NCBI RefSeq assembly: GCF_013912065.1
Contig: NZ_JACESA010000006.1
Location: forward strand, 1 to 64,000
Reading direction: 5' to 3'
DNA length: 64,000 nucleotides
Origin: Brevundimonas sp.
GTDB lineage: Bacteria; Pseudomonadota; Alphaproteobacteria; Caulobacterales; Caulobacteraceae
How positions within the stretch are numbered: the stretch's first letter is position 1; each line of letters begins with the position of its first letter. A program made the translations under genes and the position numbers. Below are positions 1-6,485 of the stretch, in pieces. Under the pieces are notes generated by a model, which saw only the letters and a program-made list of their open reading frames with translations, ran no database searches and was not told where the DNA came from.

Positions 1-27
1 CTCTTCTGTGAATCTCGCTCGCTTCAT
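1..27 (-). CDS. IS3-family transposase OrfA, N-terminal fragment
   Basis: ATG at 27-25 opens a frame reading MKRARFTEE to the window edge. This is the stereotyped beginning of the helix-turn-helix OrfA protein of IS3-family elements of the IS407/IS51 type (MKRSRFTEEQI-like). A strong AAAGGACGG Shine-Dalgarno sequence precedes it by six bases. In this family OrfA binds the inverted repeats, and a frameshifted OrfAB fusion is the active transposase. Only nine codons are visible, so integrity cannot be judged. Confidence 0.75.
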
Positions 28-91
28 TCCATCCGTCCTTTCAAGGGCCGGACTCTAGCGCCGCGTGGAGGAAATTCTCAGGGGCAGGTCA
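1..91 (-). mobile_element. End of an IS3-family insertion sequence (continues past the left edge)
   Basis: Read on the minus strand, a terminus starting TGACCTGCCCCTGAG at 91 is followed by a ribosome-binding site (AAAGGACGG) and the first codons of a transposase OrfA. The terminus lies exactly where the neighbouring methyltransferase loses similarity to its family, after its CLKPG motif, so this is the element's left end inserted in that gene. The other end, OrfB and any target duplication are outside the window. The exact boundary is uncertain by 1-3 bases because the junction bases could belong to either side. Confidence 0.8.
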
Positions 92-918
92 CCAGGTTTC
101 AGGCAATCGATGGAGTTCTCGACGAAGGTTAGGCCCTTCTCAATAGAACCCAGATGTTCGAATGCGCAGGACGACCAACAAAAATCGAACCCCGTCAGTT
201 CCGACGGAATGTGATTCATATCGCAAGTTTGGAAGCTGACTAGTTGGTCGAAAAGGTCATCTGGGCAAATGGTCGAACGGCGCAAGGCTTCCTTTTCATT
301 GGCGTGTTGAGCCGAATTGACCCACCCTAAAGCCTCTGCGCCTTCCGATCCCAAATCCGTTCCTAAGATTTCGCATCCGTGAGCGGCGAAAAGGGCGGGC
401 AAGGGTTCTCCGCCGACCCCGAAGCCAAGGCCGCGTGCGCCGGGACGCAGGAGGCCACGCTCCCAAAGGCCTTGGCAAATGAACATGAACTCCCAAAGCT
501 TGCGGTGGTAGCGCAAACCGGAGCGAATTCTCCACGTCCAATAGCGAAACCAGGGTTGCGTAAAGTCCTGCTCGCGACAGAAGGTCGATTGGGTGATCGC
601 CTCCATTGCCGGCGCGCCTGGCGAATGTCCCGTAGGATTGTCCCACGGTGGAATCCGCGGCGCACTTGCAATATGGATCAGCCGCGCTTCTCTCTGATGT
701 TGTTGGAATGCTTGCTCCAGCACGTCCAGTCGCTGAATCACGTATCGAAGACGATCTGGCATCAAAATCAACCGACGATAAATCGTCCGCACCAGTTTGA
801 ACTTCTGGAGCGCGCGTAAAAGCAGCGCATGTAGGCGCTGGGTGAAGCTCAACATTGGGATTTCCAGGTGCGCGTCTGGCCTAGACGCAGGTAACAGCCC
901 AGCGATTTCTACGGACAA
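55..918 (-). CDS. Class I SAM-dependent methyltransferase, 3' end removed by the IS
   Basis: The surviving part (92-918, about 276 residues) has the class I methyltransferase core: a glycine-rich SAM loop around residues 160-175 (GLGFGVGGEP), an acidic GTDL strand end about 20 residues later, and the FDFCWSSCAFEHL segment near residue 245. The family normally continues past KPGG with a strand carrying His/Thr residues. Here the reading frame enters IS sequence at about 91 and stops after some 12 foreign codons (DLPLRISSTRR), so the last strands of the fold are missing. It was the last gene of the minus-strand polysaccharide operon, 178 bases behind the FkbM gene, and presumably methylated a sugar of the glycan. 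The N-terminal 110 residues are helical and not recognised. An internal Met at residue 22 is an alternative start. Function is probably lost. Confidence 0.7.
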   Translation of the reverse strand: MSVEIAGLLPASRPDAHLEIPMLSFTQRLHALLLRALQKFKLVRTIYRRLILMPDRLRYVIQRLDVLEQAFQQHQREARLIHIASAPRIPPWDNPTGHSPGAPAMEAITQSTFCREQDFTQPWFRYWTWRIRSGLRYHRKLWEFMFICQGLWERGLLRPGARGLGFGVGGEPLPALFAAHGCEILGTDLGSEGAEALGWVNSAQHANEKEALRRSTICPDDLFDQLVSFQTCDMNHIPSELTGFDFCWSSCAFEHLGSIEKGLTFVENSIDCLKPGDLPLRISSTRR

Positions 919-1096
919 ACACGCAGGTCGTCTACGTTTGAAAACAACCTGTGATCAACGCAGGCATCAGACGTAAAGTCTTCAGGACAAGGATTGAATC
1001 ACAGTTACGCCGCCTCGCATCCGTTGATGCACCTAGCCGACCCATAAACCCGCCTGGAGGTTTATAAACAGAGCAAGAAGCACCCAGATCGACAAC
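919..1096. other. Intergenic gap in the operon with a small hairpin
   Basis: This is the only sizeable gap in the minus-strand operon. It holds a 7-bp inverted repeat (1044-1050 with 1059-1065, ATAAACC/GGTTTAT, 8-base loop) without a following T run, so it is not a convincing terminator. No reading frame or clear promoter is visible. Confidence 0.4.
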
Positions 1097-1912
1097 CTAT
1101 CGGGTTCGCTCCAGAATTAGGTTCGCACGTGTCTGACCCACGATGCGATACTGTTCTAGGACTTGCGGGATAACAGGAAGCTGTCTCAAGCTATTGATCG
1201 TAAAATCGTGTGAAGCCTCAATAATCACCCATTGCGGCAAGTACCGGCCACCGCCGATGAGATCATTGAGGACTTTCACATCCTCACCTTCCAAATCGAT
1301 GCTCAGAAGGCCAAAATCGAATGGGACGTTCTGTTCCACAAGAATTGGTTCTAGGCGGCGCACCTGAACTTCCACCGCTCCTTGAACGTCACCCCAGGCG
1401 CCCGCGCTTTCTCTGCTGAGTGATGATACGTCGTCATTTACGCCAATATGGAACTGGGCGGTCCCTTCGTAATCCGAGACAGCACATTCCACCAGGCTGG
1501 CGTCGAGACCCATGAATTCCGCTTGGATGATTGGGATAAGTCGTGGGTTGGCCTCGACCAGAACCCCGCGCCATCCGAAAACATTCATCAGGTCATAGGA
1601 GTTTGAGCGCGCGCGGCCCCTTGCACCGAGATCCACGACAGTGCGCTTTTCGCACCCAAACAGGCATAACCGCTTGATGAGTATTTCGAACTCGCCAAAC
1701 TGACTGTGATCAGCGGTAAAGCGCTGATGTTCGAGGAGACGGTTTTGATACTCATCCGACACAGCAAATTCACGAACCAGGGCGTTCGCGGACACTTCTC
1801 CCGCTAGAAGTCGACGAGCCTTTTCTGCAGCGGCGCCGTCCGGCTGGCGTCCGAGAATATGTTCATAAAGAGCTGTGACCAGCTCGAGCGAATCGATCGT
1901 GACAAGCGACAT
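1097..1912 (-). CDS. FkbM-family methyltransferase with N-terminal DUF4214-like domain
   Basis: Residues about 5-65 match the DUF4214 pattern (LYEHILGRQPD, then a helical SDEY segment), a module found in surface-glycan proteins. From residue about 90 there is an FkbM methyltransferase: VVDLGARG as the SAM loop, VLVEANP at strand two, and SIDLEGEDVKVLNDL, the FkbM signature, near residue 215. FkbM enzymes O-methylate sugars or polyketides, and a role in capping or decorating the polysaccharide fits the context. The gene starts 17 bases after the stop of the preceding DUF4214-like gene. At 271 residues it is complete. The acceptor cannot be deduced. Confidence 0.8.
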   Translation of the reverse strand: MSLVTIDSLELVTALYEHILGRQPDGAAAEKARRLLAGEVSANALVREFAVSDEYQNRLLEHQRFTADHSQFGEFEILIKRLCLFGCEKRTVVDLGARGRARSNSYDLMNVFGWRGVLVEANPRLIPIIQAEFMGLDASLVECAVSDYEGTAQFHIGVNDDVSSLSRESAGAWGDVQGAVEVQVRRLEPILVEQNVPFDFGLLSIDLEGEDVKVLNDLIGGGRYLPQWVIIEASHDFTINSLRQLPVIPQVLEQYRIVGQTRANLILERTR

Positions 1913-1929
1913 CGAGGCGTCCCCAAAGT

Positions 1930-2592
1930 TTAGCGGAGCAGCCCGCGGTCGTAACGGAAGGCAGAGTGGAACGGTCCGGGCAGCGGAAGCGGACCATTGC
2001 TTCCATTGGAGCCGCTTAGCAGCTTGCGCAACAATTTTTCGACCCCTTCGTCAGACTCGACCTTCGGCTCGATTTTCTTGCGCTCTGCGTCCGTGGGGAG
2101 ACGGCCTACAATCATTTGATAGGTGGCCTCGATAAAGGAGTGAAAGCCGAGCCGGTTCTTGTGGTCGATCGCGAAGGGAAGGATCTGTTCCACTTCGGCG
2201 CGCTCTCCCGCCGCCCCCAAATTCATCACCCCTGCAATATCCATCGTCGCAACCTGCTGGACGGCCGCATCGAACACTTCCGGCCCCAATTTCAGGATCG
2301 CAAGGACATCGCCCGAGGCCTGGCATCGTACCGTGACGTCAGATCCGATAGCTAAGGCTTGTGCAAGGCCGGGCAGTTCGAAGCCGCACCATCCAAAACG
2401 CAGACCGCGCGTTGCGGCATCTGCAGAGAACCGACTTGCGCGCACCACGCTTATGAGATCCGATCCCGCTTGGAGCCGAAGAGCCGTCGGCTTGATCCCG
2501 GCGCGCGGTGGAGCAATGCCGCACAGCCGATCCGTCTGCGACGACACCTCAAACAGAGCGACGCGCGCATAGACTTGGGTGTCTTGAATCAT
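1930..2592 (-). CDS. Unrecognised 220-aa protein: beta-rich domain plus DUF4214-like tail
   Basis: The start is taken at ATG 2592, which overlaps the TGA of the upstream glycosyltransferase (ATGA). The longer frame from 2610 is less likely. Residues about 1-110 form a beta-rich segment of the type often attached to bacterial glycosyltransferases (alternating strands, ...SVVRASRFSADAATRGLRFGWCGFEL...). Residues about 150-195 look like a DUF4214 helical module (YQMIVGRLPTDAERK). The same module type begins the next gene product, so the two proteins may share a partner or be remnants of one longer protein. There is no signal peptide, membrane segment or catalytic motif. A serine/glycine/asparagine-rich linker precedes the C-terminal tail. 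An accessory role in glycan assembly is inference from the operon only. Confidence 0.6.
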   Translation of the reverse strand: MIQDTQVYARVALFEVSSQTDRLCGIAPPRAGIKPTALRLQAGSDLISVVRASRFSADAATRGLRFGWCGFELPGLAQALAIGSDVTVRCQASGDVLAILKLGPEVFDAAVQQVATMDIAGVMNLGAAGERAEVEQILPFAIDHKNRLGFHSFIEATYQMIVGRLPTDAERKKIEPKVESDEGVEKLLRKLLSGSNGSNGPLPLPGPFHSAFRYDRGLLR

Positions 2593-3707
2593 TTCCGCGT
2601 CCTCACCCACTCGGCGATTGGCCGATAGGCGCGATCCCAGCTCAACGGTTCCACGCGTAGCATTATGTCCTCTAGCGCCTGCTGCGACGAGCGCGTCTGG
2701 GCCGCCCGCAGTTCAGCGATCCGCATGGCTTGCGAAAAATCAAAAACGTCCAGCGGGTCGAAGAAGATGGATGCCTCGGGCGCTACTTCCGGCAGACTTG
2801 AGCTATTTGAGCAGACGGTCACCTTGCCGAGCGCCGCCGCTTCAAGCACGGGTAGACCGTAACCTTCAAACCGTGATGGATATACGCAAAAGGCGCTGTT
2901 CAACATGAGAGTTAATTTCTCAGCGTCGCTCACGTAGCCTGTGAAGGTGACGCGACTAGGATCGACGCCACTACGCCCAAGCAGATCGAGCAGTCGTTCC
3001 TTTTCTTCGAGCCAACCATCCCGACCAATGAACACAACACGATAGCGCGATGCGAAGCTGGGATTCTGCGCCAGATACTCAAACATCAAAGCGCCGTTCT
3101 TGCGGGGCTCCAACGTGCCGACGATGGCGACATAGGGCTCGGCAGTCCTCCCCCACAGGCTCGCCAAGCCGGCGGAAACGTCGGCGGGATCGAAAGCCAC
3201 CCCCATCTCGATGACTGAGACCTGTTCATCGGGAAGACGGAAATAGGCCTGAACATCCGACAAGGTCGCCTGCGATATGCAGAAGACATGATCGGAAGAT
3301 TCCATGTCGCCGCGGATCCGATTGGCGAAATGGCCGATGTTGGCGGCGCTGTGGAACTCAGGCGTCAGAATAGGGCTGAGATCGTATACGATTGAGGCTT
3401 CGTGACCGAAGAATCGGTGCATCGGCTTGATGTTGGGATAGATCCCTACCGCGTCCGCAGCTTCGGCCGGTGAAATTTCGGACGCCTCCCAGACGCGGCC
3501 AGCCAGCAACCCAATACTACCGAGACCCGAACGCTGATCAAGCAACTCCCGGATACGATCATCTGGAATCCGAAGCGTCTCGTAGCAGAAACTCCAATCG
3601 ATCAACGGGTCTTCCAACGCTCGGACCGCGATTGAGGCGATCACCGTACCGATACCGGTCCAGTTGTCCTCGAATAGCCCCCCCACCTCCAGAAAGGCCT
3701 TTGTCAT
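2589..3707 (-). CDS. Glycosyltransferase family 4 (GT-B)
   Basis: The 372-residue protein has a GT-B fold. The C-terminal donor-binding half runs YVAIVGTLEPRKN (residues about 195-207), VVFIGRDGW, VTFTGYVSD, and the E-x7-E motif in PSRFEGYGLPVLEAAALG (about 300). The N-terminal half contains SDHVFCISQATLSD and the linker VIEMGV, as in mannosyl- and rhamnosyltransferases of O-antigen loci. It probably adds one sugar from a GDP- or CDP-sugar made in this locus. It begins inside the stop of the upstream TPR-glycosyltransferase (ATGA at 3704-3707) and ends overlapping the next start, so it is translationally coupled on both sides. Linkage and donor are unknown. Confidence 0.85.
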   Translation of the reverse strand: MTKAFLEVGGLFEDNWTGIGTVIASIAVRALEDPLIDWSFCYETLRIPDDRIRELLDQRSGLGSIGLLAGRVWEASEISPAEAADAVGIYPNIKPMHRFFGHEASIVYDLSPILTPEFHSAANIGHFANRIRGDMESSDHVFCISQATLSDVQAYFRLPDEQVSVIEMGVAFDPADVSAGLASLWGRTAEPYVAIVGTLEPRKNGALMFEYLAQNPSFASRYRVVFIGRDGWLEEKERLLDLLGRSGVDPSRVTFTGYVSDAEKLTLMLNSAFCVYPSRFEGYGLPVLEAAALGKVTVCSNSSSLPEVAPEASIFFDPLDVFDFSQAMRIAELRAAQTRSSQQALEDIMLRVEPLSWDRAYRPIAEWVRTRK

Positions 3708-5566
3708 TGTTCCAGTTCTCCGGGGATGCCGAGGCGTTTGGTCAGACTCTGGAAGGTTGCGGCGAACCGGTCCAGACCATAGAGCGCCTTAACCCGCTCC
3801 AAAGCACCCTGCGAGAGCGAAGCATAGTCCGTATCAGAAAGGCTCTGCGCTCGAGTCAGGGCGTCGCAAACCTTTTCCGGTGTCGTGAAGTTCGTCTGGA
3901 TTCCGTAAAGGCCATAACGCGCTGTCAACCTGCGGCCAAACGGCCGATGTTCGGACGCAATGGTCACCGCAGTTTCGGAATCGATATAGGCGTCCATAGC
4001 AGTGCCGTCGGTCGAGACAGGAACCACGCCACGACCCATTGCCTCGATCAATGGCAGGTTCTGGCCCTCTGCGTGCGACGTACAGACGTAGTAGTCCGCC
4101 ACGTCATACAGAGCCACCATCTCCTCGCGGGTAAGCAAATCCCGTGTCAGCCAAATCTTTTCACTGATGAGCGGGGGAGTGAGACGGTCAAGCTCTAGGA
4201 GTTGCTCACGAAACAGCACATCGTTGATCTCAGACCCTCTATCAACAGTCGTGACCTTGCAAAGCAGGATGGCGTTGGGCTGGTTTCGCGTTAGCTCGAT
4301 GAAGCCTCGCAGCATGGGCGCGATCTGTTTGCGATAGTCGTGAGCGTTGAAGACACTAACGAATATAGTCGGTGCCTCCCCTTGGAAATAGGTGTCGAAC
4401 AAGGCCGGAAGACGGAGCTCGCGCGCCTTCGATCCAAAATTCATATGGGGCTGAATGCGCGGCAGGATGGCCAGAGGCCGCCACGCGACCTGGTTTAACC
4501 GTCGTACCACCTTTTGCCGGCTATAGACGTCAGCGCGACCCGCGCGAGGCGCCTGCATGATGTTGTGGAGGACCGGCGCCGGAACCTCGTAGACTGGAAC
4601 CGTAACGTCGGAACGCACCGCCTTGACGCCATGGGCTGAAGGCATCCAGATTTCATCGGCGAGGTTCAGCATGCGCGCCTGGGATGCAAACGGATGCGCC
4701 GACAGTTCCTCGGTCTCGCTACGCAGCCGATCGAACTCCCACGCGAAGCAATTTATATTGTAGGCGCCTTTCAGCAGACGCATGCGCTCCGGTGGATAGA
4801 AGCTGAGATGGATGTTTTGGCGCGCGTCAGAGCGTTTGCGGATATCCGAGATATATTCCGGATGCTGAATGACCTCGTGGTCAATTTCCATAGCCGTCAA
4901 GGCATCGACAAAACCTCGCATAGCAAACGCATAGGAGTAATCGCCATGACCCAGGCCAGCCGCCAGACTACTGCGTGTCCCCTCACTTACCGCTCCCCCC
5001 GGTACAGAGAGAAAAACACGCAAAGACGGAGCCCTAATAGCTGGTTGAGATTGCCGTACAGCTCCAACCAGCCTCAGCAACTTACGCTCAAAGGCTATAC
5101 TCTCTGAATCCGCGTAACCGAGATCGAATGCTCGAACGAACGCCGCATCCGCCTGTTCTAAATTGCCCTGAAACTTGGCGACGTGAGCCAAGTGGATCTC
5201 CAGCTCGGCCCTAGAGCCACCCAAATCGATCGCTTTTAGATAGGCGACCCGCGCACGCTCATGAAAACCGATCTCCTTCAAGGCATGAGCATACTGGGCC
5301 CAGTTGCCAGCCCGGTCAGGCTCCAGACCGCACAACAGACGACGATAAAAGGCATCCGCATTGTAGTCGCGCCTCGATCGCGCCTGATCGGCCAGAGATC
5401 GCAGATCAGCAAGGGAGCGGGTTCCGCCGCCATCTCCAATCGAGGCTGTTGGCGGGTTCAATCGTCTCAGTACGGCCCGCGTCACGCGTCGCTGTCGATT
5501 CATTAAGGCACCAAAACTCCGAGACATTCTCTCCGGGATCAGCGACCGGAACGCGCTTCGAGGCAT
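3704..5566 (-). CDS. Large glycosyltransferase family 4 with N-terminal TPR-like repeats
   Basis: This 620-residue protein has two parts. Residues about 55-180 are paired helices of TPR type (NWAQYAHALKEIGFHERARVAYLKAIDLG, then FQGNLEQADAAFVRAFDLG). Residues about 190-610 form a GT-B glycosyltransferase with the donor-site motif YVCTSHAEGQNLPLIEAMGRG near residue 490. The TPR part could anchor the enzyme to other assembly proteins. The start lies 7 bases past the stop of the preceding Fcl-like gene and the stop overlaps the next start. The N-terminus is strongly basic (MNRQRRVTRAVLRRL), and a later Met (residue 14 or 22) is a possible start. Substrate specificity cannot be read from the sequence. 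Confidence 0.8.
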   Translation of the reverse strand: MPRSAFRSLIPERMSRSFGALMNRQRRVTRAVLRRLNPPTASIGDGGGTRSLADLRSLADQARSRRDYNADAFYRRLLCGLEPDRAGNWAQYAHALKEIGFHERARVAYLKAIDLGGSRAELEIHLAHVAKFQGNLEQADAAFVRAFDLGYADSESIAFERKLLRLVGAVRQSQPAIRAPSLRVFLSVPGGAVSEGTRSSLAAGLGHGDYSYAFAMRGFVDALTAMEIDHEVIQHPEYISDIRKRSDARQNIHLSFYPPERMRLLKGAYNINCFAWEFDRLRSETEELSAHPFASQARMLNLADEIWMPSAHGVKAVRSDVTVPVYEVPAPVLHNIMQAPRAGRADVYSRQKVVRRLNQVAWRPLAILPRIQPHMNFGSKARELRLPALFDTYFQGEAPTIFVSVFNAHDYRKQIAPMLRGFIELTRNQPNAILLCKVTTVDRGSEINDVLFREQLLELDRLTPPLISEKIWLTRDLLTREEMVALYDVADYYVCTSHAEGQNLPLIEAMGRGVVPVSTDGTAMDAYIDSETAVTIASEHRPFGRRLTARYGLYGIQTNFTTPEKVCDALTRAQSLSDTDYASLSQGALERVKALYGLDRFAATFQSLTKRLGIPGELEQ

Positions 5567-5573
5567 AGCTATG

Positions 5574-6485
5574 CTAGACTCGAATGTCGGGGTGGGCTTC
5601 GGAATACCAATCGTAGGTCCGCTTCAGGCCTTCCTGAAGTGAGACCTTGGGAGAAAAGCCTAGAGTATTCAACCGCGAAACGTCGTAGTTGCGCAACATC
5701 TGGCCGTCAGGCTTGGTTGAATCCCATTCGACCACATCGACACCGCTGATGGCCTGAAGAGTTTCCACCACCTCGCGAATACGGACCGTTCCGCCGGTCG
5801 CGACATTGATTGGTCCTTCATGGTGTTCGCCGATCATCGCCAGGGCCACGGCAGCATCCTCGGAATAGATGAAGTCACGTTCTGCGGTCCCCGTGCCCCA
5901 GACCCCCACCGCCCCACCATCTCGCGCGGCGGCATGGAATTTGGCCACAAGCGACGGAACCACATGACCGTAGCGGGGGTCGAACCGATCATGGGGACCA
6001 TAGATGTTGGTCATGATAGGATAGGCATAGGCCAATCCGTACTGAGCTTCATAAGCCTCGAGTTGAGCAAGCATCGAGCGTTTGGCCTGTGCATAGGCAG
6101 CTTCGGACGCGTGAGGGCGGCCCTCCCAAATTGAAGCCTCGCTAACGGGCCGAGGGGCGTCCGACGAATAAATGGCGATGGTGCTGACCGCCACGATCTT
6201 TTTCGCCCCGCATTCATGGGCCGCGTGCACGACGTTGCTATTAATGCGGATATTATCGAAATACATCTCAGCCGGGTACTTGCTGTTGCCGCCCAGGCCG
6301 TGAACACGGCCGGCAACGTGGAAGATGATCCTCGGCGTGAACTCCTTCATGTATGCGGTCGTCGCTGCGCTATCGCATAGATCCACATCTGCACTGGACA
6401 GGGCCACGACCTCTTCCCCGGTCGCTCTCAGATGGTCGGCGAGTGCGTGTCCCAGTACGCCGCTTGCGCCCGTTATAACTATCAT
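5574..6485 (-). CDS. GDP-L-fucose-synthase-like NAD(P)-dependent epimerase/reductase
   Basis: Extended SDR of 303 residues: GASGVLG dinucleotide loop at the N-terminus and catalytic YAQAK (Y-x3-K) near residue 135. It has several stretches shared with GDP-4-keto-6-deoxymannose epimerase-reductase Fcl/WcaG: YPAEMYFDN, NSNVVHAAHE, NIYGPHDRFDP, GHVVPSL (conserved His), and the C-terminal KPDG...DVSRL...SLQEGLKRTYDW. In E. coli WcaG a GSSCIYP segment carries the epimerase cysteine (Cys109); here it reads VSTIAIYS, so that cysteine is Ala. The enzyme may therefore only reduce, or act on another GDP- or CDP-ketosugar. Its likely substrate source, gmd, is in the same locus. It is coupled by ATGA to the upstream gene. 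Confidence 0.75.
   Translation of the reverse strand: MIVITGASGVLGHALADHLRATGEEVVALSSADVDLCDSAATTAYMKEFTPRIIFHVAGRVHGLGGNSKYPAEMYFDNIRINSNVVHAAHECGAKKIVAVSTIAIYSSDAPRPVSEASIWEGRPHASEAAYAQAKRSMLAQLEAYEAQYGLAYAYPIMTNIYGPHDRFDPRYGHVVPSLVAKFHAAARDGGAVGVWGTGTAERDFIYSEDAAVALAMIGEHHEGPINVATGGTVRIREVVETLQAISGVDVVEWDSTKPDGQMLRNYDVSRLNTLGFSPKVSLQEGLKRTYDWYSEAHPDIRV

Noticed and set aside
1044-1065. Hairpin ATAAACC/GGTTTAT as a transcription terminator
   Set aside because: Weak AT-rich stem, no T run on either strand, and an operon gene follows it.
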